A stretch of DNA of 64,000 nt, taken from NCBI RefSeq assembly GCF_000764495.1, contig NZ_JRLB01000038.1, positions 1 to 64,000 on the forward strand, in the 5' to 3' direction. Of this stretch, positions 50,653 to 60,582 are shown piece after piece (the stretch's first letter is position 1; every line of letters begins with the position of its first letter). Source of the DNA: Nitrincola sp. A-D6. GTDB taxonomy: Bacteria; Pseudomonadota; Gammaproteobacteria; Pseudomonadales; Balneatricaceae. The translations under genes and the position numbers were made by a program. A model generated the notes under the pieces. The model was not told where the DNA came from, did not search any database, and was given only the letters and a program-made list of their open reading frames with translations.

Positions 50653-51993
50653 GTGAGTAAAGACAATAGCAACCAGTATATCGATTGGTTCAGACATTCA
50701 TCTCCCTATATTAATGCCCATCGCGGCAAGACCTTTGTGCTGATGATTGGCGGAGAAGCCCTCGCCGATCCCAATCTGACTCATATTGTCCATGATATTG
50801 CGTTGCTGAGCAGCCTCGGCGTACGTCTGGTACTGGTATTCGGTTCCCGCCCGCAGATAGAAGAGCGGTTGCAAGCCTTAGGCCTGCCCACCCGCTTGCA
50901 CCACCATCAGCGCATTACCGATGCCACCACCTTGCAGTGTGCCATTGAAGCTGCTGGGGTGCTACGTACACGCCTTGAATCACTCTTCTCCATGGGCTTA
51001 TCCAATACACCGATGCATGGCGCCAGAATCCGTGTCTGTAGTGGTAATTTCGTGACCGCACGACCCGCTGGTGTTGTCGATGGTTTTGATTTGGGGCATA
51101 CCGGTGAACTGCGTCGCGTCGACCATGCGGCTATTCGCAAACAACTGGATCTGAACAATATTGTCTTGATCTCTAATCTAGGCTTTTCGCCCACCGGAGA
51201 AGTATTTAATCTGTCGGTCGAAGAAGTCGCCACACGAACAGCTACGGCGCTGAACGCGGACAAACTGATTCTGTTTGGCAGCGAAGCCGGTATTACCGAC
51301 AGCCATGGTGACTTGCGCAGTGAGCTGCTGGCCGCTACCGCCAAACGCTGGGTCAGCCAGTATCTGGCCAGTCTCGATGATCCATCGCAGGCACACACAG
51401 AAACCGCACGCCTGTTACAAGCGGCTGCCGAAGCCTGTGAGGAAGGTGTACCTCGCTGCCACCTGATCAGTTATCAACGTGACGGGGCACTTATCGCCGA
51501 GCTGCTCACCCGCGACGGGTCCGGCACCATGGTGGTGCGTGAGTCTTATGAGCAGATACGTACCGCTGGCATTGACGATGTTGGCGGCATACTGGAATTG
51601 ATAGCGCCACTGGAAGCCAAAGGCATACTGGTGCGTCGTTCCAGAGAGCGACTGGAAACCGAAATTGAACGCTTTACCGTGATCGAACGTGATGGTGCCA
51701 TTATCGGCTGCGCGGCGCTCTATCCTTTCGATGAAGAGCAGACCGGTGAGCTCGCTTGCGTCGCTATTGATAACAATTACAGAGGTGGCGAGCGAGGTGA
51801 TCGCTTACTTACCTCTCTCGAAACACAGGCGCGCGAACAAGGGCTCACTCAGCTTTTTGTACTCACAACCCGTACCGCTCATTGGTTCATTGAACGCGGC
51901 TTCAAAGAAGCCTCGCTGGATGCACTGCCAGGTGAAAAAAAGGCCCTGTATAACTTCCAACGCAACTCCAAGGTGTTCTTTAAGTCGCTTTGA
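50653..51993 (+). CDS. argA: N-acetylglutamate synthase ArgA (AAK-GNAT)
   Basis: First step of arginine synthesis. 446 residues: an N-terminal amino-acid-kinase domain (FVLMIGGEALADPNLTHIVH, VRLVLVFGSRPQIEERL) that binds arginine for feedback inhibition, and a C-terminal GNAT acetyltransferase domain (FTVIERDGAIIGCAAL, ACVAIDNNYRGGERGDRLL, LFVLTTRTAHWFIERGF). GTG start 34 bp after the pit terminator. Its stop is 1 bp from the stop of the converging sensor kinase gene. Confidence 0.95.
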   Translation: MSKDNSNQYIDWFRHSSPYINAHRGKTFVLMIGGEALADPNLTHIVHDIALLSSLGVRLVLVFGSRPQIEERLQALGLPTRLHHHQRITDATTLQCAIEAAGVLRTRLESLFSMGLSNTPMHGARIRVCSGNFVTARPAGVVDGFDLGHTGELRRVDHAAIRKQLDLNNIVLISNLGFSPTGEVFNLSVEEVATRTATALNADKLILFGSEAGITDSHGDLRSELLAATAKRWVSQYLASLDDPSQAHTETARLLQAAAEACEEGVPRCHLISYQRDGALIAELLTRDGSGTMVVRESYEQIRTAGIDDVGGILELIAPLEAKGILVRRSRERLETEIERFTVIERDGAIIGCAALYPFDEEQTGELACVAIDNNYRGGERGDRLLTSLETQAREQGLTQLFVLTTRTAHWFIERGFKEASLDALPGEKKALYNFQRNSKVFFKSL

Positions 51994-51994
51994 T

Positions 51995-53359
51995 TCAAGT
52001 CGGTATAGGCAACAACATCCGGAACCTGGCTCCCTTGAGTTCCGGAGAGCTATCCACTTCCAGGGCACCATCGTAACTACTGAGTATATCTACCACCACA
52101 GCCAGGCCAATACCCTGTCCGGAAATGGATCTGTCAATGCGCTGACCGCGCTCCAGTATCACCTTGGACTGGGTTGGCAGCACTCCCGGGCCATCATCTT
52201 CGACCAGCAGCAGCAAACCGCTGCGAACTGAGGATGAAGTGACCTGCACACGGGCCAAACCGTATTTACAGGCATTTTCCATCAGATTACCCAGCAACTC
52301 CATCAAATCACGCTCATCGCCATAAAACTGAGCGTTATCCTCTACCCGGTTATCAATCTGTATCGATTTTTCGGTATACACCTTGATGAGTACGTCGGCC
52401 ACCCGTTGCACCAGCGCCCTGACCAGTACCGGCTTAGCCGCCAATCCCCCTTTGGATTTAACCGCACGTGATAACTGATACTGCACTATCTGGTCCATAC
52501 GCTGGCTCTGCTCTTCCACCAGTTTACGGTACGCTTCAGGAGACAGGTTTTCTGAACTGGCGCCGGTAATAACAGCCAAGGGGGTTTTAAGGCTGTGAGC
52601 CAAATCTGCCAGGGTGTTGCGATAGCGTTCACGCTGCTGACGTTCAGTTAAAATCAGCTGGTTAAGATTTTCAGTCACAGGTTGCACTTCACGCGGATAG
52701 CTGCCAGAAAGACTATCAGACTCACCCTTCTCTATGTGGCGCAAATCAGCCGCCAAACGCCCAAGGGGGCGCAAGCCCCAACGTAAAATGAGGTATTGCA
52801 TGCTCAGCGCTAACACCAACACCCCCATTAGAGACCCCCAGAGCCGAGCACTGAAAGCCCGCATCTGCTCGCGTAAACGCTCATCACTGCGTAATACAGA
52901 AATCATAAAAAAGCGCTCTTCTCCAGGGCCTTCCCAGATTATCGGATATTGCAGCAGATAGAGATTACTGTCTGCCAAGTAGCGAAATGGCACCTGACCA
53001 GGGGATGGAATACTGCCCAGTACTTCGGTTACTTGAGCAGCGGGCAAGAGTGTCGATGAGTCTGACTGCCACAACAACTGCTCACGATCATTACTAATAA
53101 AAGCGTAAACACCGGAACCCGTCTGTGAAAATCCCGGCTCAGGTAACAACTCAGGCAGCTTAAGCTCTCCGCCATCCAGTTCGGCTAAACCCAGTAACAG
53201 ATAGACCTGGAGCTGCGCTTGAGAGCGTTCAGACGCGACTAAGCTATCGTAGTGAGCTCGTTGCAGTATCATCACAGCCGCCACAATAATCAGTGGCAAT
53301 ACCACCAACGAGGCCAGAAACAAGCGCGACTTGAGTGAACGAGGCAATAGCTGACGCAT
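51995..53359 (-). CDS. phoQ: PhoQ-like sensor histidine kinase
   Basis: 454 residues. TM1 about 13-31 (FLASLVVLPLIIVAAVMI), a periplasmic domain of about 130 residues, TM2 about 170-190, HAMP, then DHp H-box LADLAHSLKTPLAVITGASS and ATPase N-box NLMENACKYGLARVQV with G-box SGQGIGLAVVVDILSSYDG. The LAHSLKTPLAV H-box and NACKYG N-box are typical of PhoQ. Its ATG overlaps the regulator stop (TGATG). Signals may be divalent cations or envelope stress, but ligand residues cannot be judged. Confidence 0.87.
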   Translation of the reverse strand: MRQLLPRSLKSRLFLASLVVLPLIIVAAVMILQRAHYDSLVASERSQAQLQVYLLLGLAELDGGELKLPELLPEPGFSQTGSGVYAFISNDREQLLWQSDSSTLLPAAQVTEVLGSIPSPGQVPFRYLADSNLYLLQYPIIWEGPGEERFFMISVLRSDERLREQMRAFSARLWGSLMGVLVLALSMQYLILRWGLRPLGRLAADLRHIEKGESDSLSGSYPREVQPVTENLNQLILTERQQRERYRNTLADLAHSLKTPLAVITGASSENLSPEAYRKLVEEQSQRMDQIVQYQLSRAVKSKGGLAAKPVLVRALVQRVADVLIKVYTEKSIQIDNRVEDNAQFYGDERDLMELLGNLMENACKYGLARVQVTSSSVRSGLLLLVEDDGPGVLPTQSKVILERGQRIDRSISGQGIGLAVVVDILSSYDGALEVDSSPELKGARFRMLLPIPT

Positions 53360-54042
53360 CAGGCGTCTTTCAGTTCCGGATTAAATCGATAGCCCAACCC
53401 ACGGACTGTCAGGATAGGTTGTAACTGCTGATCCGGATCCAGCTTCTGCCGTAAACGGCGGATAAACACTTCCAGCACATTACTGTCACGGTCAAAATCC
53501 TGATGATAAAGATGCTCAGTCAACTCCGTCTTGGAGATGGTCTTACCCGCATTCAGCATAAGATACTCAACCGTGCGATATTCATAACTGGTTAAGCGCA
53601 CTTCCTCATCATGCAACCGCACCACACGGCTCACCGTATCCAACATCAAGGGCCCAAAGGTCAGTCTGGGTTTAGCATGGCCTGCCGCACGACGCACCAA
53701 TGCATTAAGGCGCGCTGTCAGTTCTTCTGGCTGAAACGGCTTAACCAAATAGTCATCAGCACCGCTTTCAAGGCCTTCTACTTTATCTTGCCAATGGCCA
53801 CGAGCAGTCAAAATCAACACTGGGAAATCCCGGTTAGCCTCACGCCAGCCTTTAATCACATCCAGACCCGACAAACCCGGCAGACCCAGATCAACGACGG
53901 CAATATCGAACTCATATTCCATCCCCAGGAACAAGGCGTCTTTACCTTCTTCACACTCCTCAACGGTATAGCCTTTTTCGGTTAACTGAAGGCTTAGCTG
54001 ACGACGCAGATTAAAATCATCTTCAACCACTAATGCTTTCAT
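53359..54042 (-). CDS. phoP: PhoP-like OmpR-family response regulator
   Basis: 227 residues. Receiver domain with acidic pocket VVEDD (8-9), phosphoacceptor Asp 51 in IAVVDLGLPGLSGLDVI, Thr in LILTARG and Lys in YLVKPF. A winged-helix output domain carries LTSYEYRTVEYLMLNAGKTI, NVLEVFIRRLRQKLD and TVRGLGYRF. Transcribed with the kinase and 12 bp after the PepSY gene. PhoP systems often control lipid A modification and YrbL, both present here, but no PhoP boxes were recognised. Confidence 0.88.
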   Translation of the reverse strand: MKALVVEDDFNLRRQLSLQLTEKGYTVEECEEGKDALFLGMEYEFDIAVVDLGLPGLSGLDVIKGWREANRDFPVLILTARGHWQDKVEGLESGADDYLVKPFQPEELTARLNALVRRAAGHAKPRLTFGPLMLDTVSRVVRLHDEEVRLTSYEYRTVEYLMLNAGKTISKTELTEHLYHQDFDRDSNVLEVFIRRLRQKLDPDQQLQPILTVRGLGYRFNPELKDA

Positions 54043-54054
54043 ACCAGGTTCCTT

Positions 54055-54324
54055 TCAAGGGTTAAGTATCTCACCGTCTTCAGGGTTGATCATCACATCC
54101 CGGACCCGCCCATCATTGACGATGCGGATCAAAAACACAGGTTTATGGTCTACTTCTGTTTCTTCGGCCTTAACCACTTGACCAGCAAACGTTTCCAAGG
54201 CAATTTCCGATGCCTGCTTCAGACTGGTGACGGGTTCAGCCATCAACGGGAAAGCCAACAAGACACAACAAAACAACAACGCTGTCAGCGGGTATCCAGC
54301 TAAAACACTTCGACCCCTGCACAT
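54055..54324 (-). CDS. Exported PepSY-domain protein
   Basis: 89 residues: a signal peptide (LTALLFCCVLLAFPLMAEP, cleaved after about residue 29) and one PepSY domain (LKQASEIALETFAGQVVKAE to RVRDVMINPEDGEIL). It precedes the PhoP-like regulator by 12 bp, so all three are likely one operon. Small PepSY proteins next to PhoPQ-like systems recur in marine gammaproteobacteria and may modulate the sensor. That role is inferred. Confidence 0.83.
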   Translation of the reverse strand: MCRGRSVLAGYPLTALLFCCVLLAFPLMAEPVTSLKQASEIALETFAGQVVKAEETEVDHKPVFLIRIVNDGRVRDVMINPEDGEILNP

Positions 54325-54431
54325 AGGGCTCCTCCGGTATTTCTGATTGTATGTTACCGAAACTCAGCAACAGCCACACTTTACTCTAATAGAAATGAAC
54401 TGATGATTAACAAAACCGCCACCTTTTCAAT

Positions 54432-54692
54432 TCAGGACTTGTTATTCTGTTCAGCTTGCTGACGCTTTGCCTCACGAATGGAGAGCATCACAAAACGAAT
54501 GTTGTAAGCCAAGCCGATCACAATGGCCAGAGACGCCGACACAATAAACAGCATACCCAGTGCGGCTGAACCAGCATACTGACCTGTCCAAAGACTGATA
54601 ACAGCGATAATACTGAGCGGAATACCGGTTTTCATGCAGATTCGCAGAAAGGCATCCTGACGAATTATTTTTTTATCAATTTTTATTGTCAT
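54432..54692 (-). CDS. Small membrane protein of unknown function
   Basis: About 86 residues from ATG 54692; a TTG at 54725 is in frame. Basic N terminus (TIKIDKKIIRQDAF), two hydrophobic helices (about 24-38 and 46-66) and a polar tail REAKRQQAEQNNKS. I do not recognise a family. Divergent from ilvD and 107 bp upstream of the PepSY gene, with no clear operon link. Confidence 0.65.
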   Translation of the reverse strand: MTIKIDKKIIRQDAFLRICMKTGIPLSIIAVISLWTGQYAGSAALGMLFIVSASLAIVIGLAYNIRFVMLSIREAKRQQAEQNNKS

Positions 54693-54774
54693 AGGGCGCA
54701 ACGCTTCTGTTGGACGTGGAGGCAAGCAGCATAGAACGCCTGTGTTTTTTGTTCAAGGTCATCCGTTCGGCAGC

Positions 54775-54802
54775 CTGACAGCCACAAAGAATCTGATATA
54801 CT
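54775..54802 (+). promoter_or_regulatory. ilvD: Probable sigma-70 promoter of ilvD
   Basis: CTGACA (54775-54780), 16-bp spacer, TATACT (54797-54802) with an extended -10 TG at 54794-54795. It ends 43 bp before the ilvD start. Both hexamers are near consensus. No leader peptide or attenuator is seen. Confidence 0.6.
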
Positions 54803-54845
54803 CGAACAATATTAGACTTAACCATCCGATCCAAAGGACCCCTCA

Positions 54846-56681
54846 ATGCCAGAGTATCGTTCCAGAACGTCTACCGCCGGTCGTAACATGGCAGGTGCCC
54901 GTGCACTGTGGCGCGCCACAGGCATGAAAGATGATGATTTTCACAAACCCATCGTTGCCATTGCCAACTCCTTCACCCAGTTTGTGCCCGGTCACGTGCA
55001 CCTGAAAGACATGGGGCAACTGGTTGCCCGGGAAGTGGAAAAAGCCGGTGGTGTAGCAAAAGAGTTTAATACCATTGCTGTCGATGACGGTATCGCCATG
55101 GGCCATGACGGCATGCTCTACTCGTTGCCATCACGCGATATTATTGCCGATTCTGTTGAATACATGGTTAATGCGCATTGTGCCGATGCACTGATCTGTA
55201 TCTCTAACTGCGACAAGATTACCCCAGGGATGCTGATGGCGGCCATGCGCCTTAACATCCCGGTCATTTTTGTCTCTGGTGGCCCGATGGAAGCTGGCAA
55301 AACCAAACTTTCCGAACACAAGCTGGATCTGGTCGATGCTATGGTCATTGCCGCTGATGACTCAGCCTCTGACGAAATGGTCGCTGAATATGAGCGCTCA
55401 GCCTGCCCCACCTGTGGTTCCTGCTCCGGCATGTTCACCGCCAACTCAATGAACTGCCTGACCGAAGCACTGGGGCTGTCACTGCCAGGCAACGGCACCA
55501 CCCTGGCTACCCACAGTGATCGTCGTCGCCTGTTTGAAGAAGCCGGTCACCGTATTGTTGAACTGGCCAAGCGCCACTATGAGCAGGATGATTATTCCGT
55601 TCTGCCACGCTCTATTGCCAACTTCAAAGCCTTTGAAAATGCCATGTCACTGGACATCGCCATGGGCGGTTCCACTAATACCATCTTGCACCTGTTGGCG
55701 ATCGCGCTGGAGGGAGAGATCGACTTTACTCTGAAGGATATTGATCGACTCTCCCGGCATGTACCGCAGTTGTGTAAAGTAGCGCCCAATACCCCCAAAT
55801 ACCATATTGAAGACGTGCACCGTGCCGGGGGTATTTTTGCCATTCTCGGCGAGCTGGATCGTGCCGGCAATCTGCACAGCGACCTCCCAACCGTACACAG
55901 CAACAGCATGGCTGAAGCACTGGAGACCTGGGATATCATGCGCAACCCCTCGGCAGCCGTAATGGAGTTTTACAAAGCGGGCCCTGCGGGCATCCCCACC
56001 CAGACAGCCTTTAGTCAATCCACGCGTTGGCCGACACTGGATGGTGACCGCGAAAATGGCTGCATACGCAACCTCGAACATGCCTTTTCGCTCGAAGGTG
56101 GTCTGGCCGTGCTATACGGCAATATCGCTGAAGATGGCTGCGTGGTTAAAACCGCGGGTGTGGATGACTCGATCCTGCGCTTTGAGGGTCCTGCACATAT
56201 CACAGAATCCCAGGATCAGGCGGTTGAGCATATATTGCAGGACAAGGTTAAACCCGGTGACATCGTCATCGTGCGCTATGAAGGCCCCAAAGGCGGCCCA
56301 GGCATGCAGGAAATGCTCTACCCAACCTCTTATTTGAAATCCAAAGGGATGGGCAAGGACTGCGCCCTGCTGACAGACGGACGCTTCTCCGGTGGCACTT
56401 CCGGACTGTCAATCGGCCATGTCTCGCCTGAAGCAGCCGCAGGTGGTGCCATAGGACTGATCAGAGATGGTGATCCTATCTGTATCGACATTCCTAACCG
56501 CAGTATCAATGTGCTCTTGTCTGACGAAGAGCTGGCCAAACGCCGTGTGGAGCAGGATGCTATTGGCTGGAAGCCAGCAATGCAACGTCCCAGAAAGGTA
56601 TCCTCAGCACTTAAGGCCTATGCCAAGCTGGTGACTTCAGCCGATAAGGGTGCGGTCAGGGACCTTAGTCAATTGGATTAA
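54846..56681 (+). CDS. ilvD: Dihydroxy-acid dehydratase
   Basis: Iron-sulfur enzyme of isoleucine and valine synthesis. 611 residues. Cluster Cys in [13 protein letters not shown] and [18 protein letters not shown], plus [11 protein letters not shown] and [20 protein letters not shown]. The ATG follows AAAGGACC. Intact frame. A weak hairpin (GGAGGGGTG / CATCCCTCC, 56689-56712) follows before the converging EAL-HDOD gene. Confidence 0.96.
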   Translation: MPEYRSRTSTAGRNMAGARALWRATGMKDDDFHKPIVAIANSFTQFVPGHVHLKDMGQLVAREVEKAGGVAKEFNTIAVDDGIAMGHDGMLYSLPSRDIIADSVEYMVNAHCADALICISNCDKITPGMLMAAMRLNIPVIFVSGGPMEAGKTKLSEHKLDLVDAMVIAADDSASDEMVAEYERSACPTCGSCSGMFTANSMNCLTEALGLSLPGNGTTLATHSDRRRLFEEAGHRIVELAKRHYEQDDYSVLPRSIANFKAFENAMSLDIAMGGSTNTILHLLAIALEGEIDFTLKDIDRLSRHVPQLCKVAPNTPKYHIEDVHRAGGIFAILGELDRAGNLHSDLPTVHSNSMAEALETWDIMRNPSAAVMEFYKAGPAGIPTQTAFSQSTRWPTLDGDRENGCIRNLEHAFSLEGGLAVLYGNIAEDGCVVKTAGVDDSILRFEGPAHITESQDQAVEHILQDKVKPGDIVIVRYEGPKGGPGMQEMLYPTSYLKSKGMGKDCALLTDGRFSGGTSGLSIGHVSPEAAAGGAIGLIRDGDPICIDIPNRSINVLLSDEELAKRRVEQDAIGWKPAMQRPRKVSSALKAYAKLVTSADKGAVRDLSQLD

Positions 56682-56727
56682 GCGGAGTGGAGGGGTGTGA
56701 AAACATCCCTCCTGATATGGAGACGCC

Positions 56728-57960
56728 TTATTGCAAGGCTTCAAGCACCTGCTCAGCCCACTTGAGACTGTGACGATAAGCAACCTCATAAAACTGTGAA
56801 GGCAGCAGCTTCTTCAGCTGCGCAAACTCACCACGCTCATAAATTTCAACTTCGCTCAAAACCAAACCTGCCTGCCCTTCCCGCTTGGTTAAAGCGTCCT
56901 TAACCGAGTGCTGAAGCGGCACTTCATTTAATAGCACATCCATCTCCATATCCATCATCACATCCATCTGTGATAACAAACCCACAATGAAGCACTCCAT
57001 GGGTGCCGGGTATTCCAGCATCTCCGCCAACAACTCACACATCCGCCCTCGTATGAGCATATTTCGTGTTAATTCAGTGGGTTTGCCATTATCATTTTTG
57101 GCCAGAAACAGCATTACCCAACGGCGTATCTGGTCCATCCCCAGAAGTGCTATAGCATGTGAGAGGGAGTTCACTTCACGGCGTAAATTAACCGCAGCCG
57201 AGTTAACCACACGCAAGATTTTGTAAGTCAGCTCAGGATCTTTTAATGCTATCTGCTCAACGGACTCCGCTGTTGCATGTTCACTCTGCAATTCCTTCAA
57301 AACCTGCAGTAGCAACATTTTGTTTCCTGGAAGTTTTTTACCTCTTACCAAGTCGGGCTTACTGAGGAAATAACCCATATAAAGAGCAAACCCCATCTCC
57401 AGACACTGGCGAAATTCATCCTGAGTTTCAACTTTATCCGCCAGTAATTCCAGATTAAAAGGCTTCAGTTTTTGTACCAACGCAGGGATTCTGCTCAAAC
57501 CAATCAACTGAATATCCAGCTTCAACACATGCACCACCTTAAGCAAGGGGTGTAACTTGGTATCCGAAGGATCAAAACCTGACAACGCCAACCGGTAGCC
57601 CTGTCCGGCCAAAAGTACCAGACGGTCTATTAACGCCTGTGTAACCCGGGTATGTGCCAATAGCTCCAACACAAACAAATGCCTTGGAAAATCAGGAAGT
57701 TCATCATCCAGCAATACTTTGTCGGTCACCTTCAGGAAAAAGGGTAGTTGTGCTTTAGTATCCTTACTAAAAGATGCATAGGAGTTAACCAACACAGCCA
57801 GCGTTGCATCGTCATCTTTTAACCCCATGACAAAATTACCCTGTTCATCTCGAAACAACAGCTCGTAAGCTGCCACATCCTGACTTTTGGTATAGATCGC
57901 CTGCCGCGCCATCAGCACAGGCAATCCCTGATCATCGTGTGTTATAGCAATCTTGCTCAC
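56728..57960 (-). CDS. EAL-HDOD (YuxH-type) regulatory protein, degenerate EAL
   Basis: About 410 residues. N-terminal EAL-like domain: QAIYTKSQDVAAYELLFRDE replaces EAL-LR, and the catalytic DDFG block is LSGFDPSD, so phosphodiesterase activity is unlikely. The C-terminal HDOD domain (KDPELTYKILRVVNSAAVN, LSHAIALLGMDQIRRWVMLF) is a signalling output module. GTG 57960 is chosen, with GGAG upstream; TTG 57975 is in frame. Stands alone between ilvD and the channel gene. Confidence 0.88.
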   Translation of the reverse strand: MSKIAITHDDQGLPVLMARQAIYTKSQDVAAYELLFRDEQGNFVMGLKDDDATLAVLVNSYASFSKDTKAQLPFFLKVTDKVLLDDELPDFPRHLFVLELLAHTRVTQALIDRLVLLAGQGYRLALSGFDPSDTKLHPLLKVVHVLKLDIQLIGLSRIPALVQKLKPFNLELLADKVETQDEFRQCLEMGFALYMGYFLSKPDLVRGKKLPGNKMLLLQVLKELQSEHATAESVEQIALKDPELTYKILRVVNSAAVNLRREVNSLSHAIALLGMDQIRRWVMLFLAKNDNGKPTELTRNMLIRGRMCELLAEMLEYPAPMECFIVGLLSQMDVMMDMEMDVLLNEVPLQHSVKDALTKREGQAGLVLSEVEIYERGEFAQLKKLLPSQFYEVAYRHSLKWAEQVLEALQ

Positions 57961-58039
57961 GGGGCATAGCTCCAAGGGTGTAAAAGCACTTACTTAATAA
58001 GCCTAAGGATATACAAAACTCAGGACTAAAGTCACGTAA

Positions 58040-59319
58040 TCATGCATCTACGCCGGGCAAACCATCCTTGTCAATTGACAGTTTTATCTGGCGTATATCA
58101 TGTCCAGTAGGGGATTGATGTAAACGTAAACCAAATACCGGCATCACCGCCAGCACATGATCGAACAGGTCGGCCTGAATACCCTCATACTCTACCCAGG
58201 CTGTCGTATTGGTAAAAGCATATATCTGAATTGGCACCCCTTCACTCGTGGCCTCAAGCTGTCTGACCATCAAGATCATCTGCTGATGAATTCGCGGATG
58301 GGTTTTCAAATAAGCGGCCAGATAGGCACGAAAAGTGCCTATATTAGTCAAACGCCGGCCATTTAACGGGCTGCTAAGATCCAGATCATGTTCGGTATTG
58401 TAACGCTCGACTTCAGCCAGGCGCTGTTCAATATAGCTATTCAATAAATTAGATTTGCGTAACGCCTCGATATCCTGCGGCGTCAGGAAGCGCACACTAC
58501 TAACATCAATCCGTACACCGCGCATGATACGTCGGCCACCGGACTCCTGCATACCACGCCAGTTTTTGAATGAGTCGGAAATCAGCGCATAGGTGGGTAT
58601 GGTGGTGATGGTATTATCCCAGTTCTGTACCTTCACCGTTGTCAGATTGATATCAACCACAGCACCATCAGCACCATAACGGCTCATTTCCAGCCAGTCA
58701 CCCACAGATAGCATCTTATTGGCAGACAACTGTATACCAGCCACCAGCCCATCAGGGGATCTTTGAACACCAGTAGCAAAACCGCCGTCATGGCACCCAA
58801 ACCACTAAACAGAATCAGTGGGGACTTACCAATCAGAATGGAAATGGCAATTACAGCAGCCAGCAAGGTCGCAGATAACTTAATTCCCTGAAAGATACCC
58901 CGCAACGGCAGCTCTCGGGTTGCACGATTATATTGAGACAGCTCAAGCAACACATCCAGTATCACGAACAACACCAACACACTGAAAATCAGAATCCACA
59001 GCTGGGTAAGGCTATTGATGAGTAATAAGGATACAGAACCCGGTTCCAGCCAGTGTTGTGCCTGAACCTGTACGATCAGTGCCTGGACAATAAACGACAG
59101 ACGCTTGAAAAGCTGTTTTTCGAAAAGTGCACGGTTCCAGATATGCTGCGCACTTCCAGCCAAACGCACCATGATACGACGAACCAAATGATGCAGAATA
59201 AAGTGCGTCACAATCGCTGCAATGGCAATAAGACTTAACGCAACGATCAACTGCGTCAGTGCTGTAGGCTCAATCGATAATTTCGCCAACCAGTCCGTGA
59301 CCGAATCCACCCACATCAA
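58040..59319 (-). CDS. MscS-family mechanosensitive channel, YbdG-like (frameshifted near 58747)
   Basis: 426 residues after repair. Four to five N-terminal TM helices, then the MscS pore/beta domain: [58 protein letters not shown] and [17 protein letters not shown]. The long insert and tail match the YbdG/MscM subgroup. GGCCTGGTGG reads GGCTGGTGG near 58747, turning MGLVAGIQL into MGWWLVYS-stop. Inner membrane; protects against hypo-osmotic shock. Confidence 0.9.
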
Positions 59320-59458
59320 TCCACCTCAATATCGACTCTATTACAATTAAATTCTGCACCGAAAAAAATCGCTGTGCAGATGAACCAGGCTCGCGCCAAC
59401 ACTTGAGTTTAAGGTAAACTCCTCAGGCAAAACTATAGCAGCCAGAGTAACCCAGTGC

Positions 59459-60376
59459 ATGACTTTTCAAACAGATAACCCAGCCAGTGAACTTCACACA
59501 CTGCGCGATTATATTCGCTGGGCCATGAGTAGCTTCCAGCAGGCCAGCCTGTTTTACGGACATGGTACCGATAACCCGTGGGACGAAGCTGTACAACTGG
59601 TGTTAAATGCTGTGCACCTGCCTTGGGATGCCAGCCCGGAAGTACTGGATGCGCGCCTGACAAGTTCCGAAAAGCAACGTATTCTCACATTCATTCGCCG
59701 CCGTACTGAAGAACGCCTGCCCCTACCCTACATCACCGGTGAAGCCTGGTATATGGGTATGCCATTTCATGTAGATGAGCGTGTACTGATTCCACGCTCG
59801 CCAATTGCCGAACTGACAGAACATCAGTTTTCACCCTGGCTCAGACCTGGCCCTGTTGAGCAGATTTTGGATCTTTGCACCGGCAGTGGCTGCATCGGCA
59901 TCGGCTGCGCTTATCTGTTTCCTGAGGCACAGGTTGACTTGGTAGATCTTTCCTCTGACGCTTTGGCTGTTGCAGAAAAAAACATTAAACGCCATGAACT
60001 TACGCACCGGGTAACCACAATTCAAAGTGACCTGTTTAATAACCTTGACGGTAAGCGTTACGATCTGATTGTCAGCAACCCACCCTATGTAGATCATGCA
60101 GATTTTACCAACATGCCCAAAGAGTATCAGCATGAGCCACAAATGGCGCTTACATCGGGTATAGATGGGTTGGTCATAACACGACGTATATTGCAATTAG
60201 CCAGCCATTTCTTAACCGACAACGGCTTACTAGTCGTTGAGGTCGGCAATAGTGAAGCACACTTAATAGAAGCCTACCCGGAAGTTCCTTTTACCTGGGC
60301 TGAGTTTGAAAAGGGTGGAAATGGCGTATTTATTCTGACGGCTGAAGAACTACAACACTATCGTGACTATTTTTGA
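59459..60376 (+). CDS. prmB: Ribosomal protein uL3 glutamine methyltransferase
   Basis: N5-glutamine methyltransferase of ribosomal protein L3. 305 residues: helical N-terminal substrate domain, then SAM motif ILDLCTGSGCIGIGCAYLF and catalytic NPPY in YDLIVSNPPYVDHADF. The start MTFQTDNPASELHTLRDYIR and overall length favour PrmB over PrmC (HemK). prmC-typical neighbours (prfA) are absent. Confidence 0.92.
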   Translation: MTFQTDNPASELHTLRDYIRWAMSSFQQASLFYGHGTDNPWDEAVQLVLNAVHLPWDASPEVLDARLTSSEKQRILTFIRRRTEERLPLPYITGEAWYMGMPFHVDERVLIPRSPIAELTEHQFSPWLRPGPVEQILDLCTGSGCIGIGCAYLFPEAQVDLVDLSSDALAVAEKNIKRHELTHRVTTIQSDLFNNLDGKRYDLIVSNPPYVDHADFTNMPKEYQHEPQMALTSGIDGLVITRRILQLASHFLTDNGLLVVEVGNSEAHLIEAYPEVPFTWAEFEKGGNGVFILTAEELQHYRDYF

Positions 60377-60582
60377 AACATGTATTACCTCATGTTAATA
60401 GGTTATCTACTTGACAAAGATCATGTTTAAAGCGAAATTCATACGGTAATCTACAGCCCGTTGTAACATCAGCATCAAATCGAACACTTACCATCCAGTG
60501 AAAAGGTCCGCTCTCAGGAAATCAGTGCGGTTGTATTTTATCAGCAAGGAAAGCACACCGGACACTATTTGGGAGCAACACC

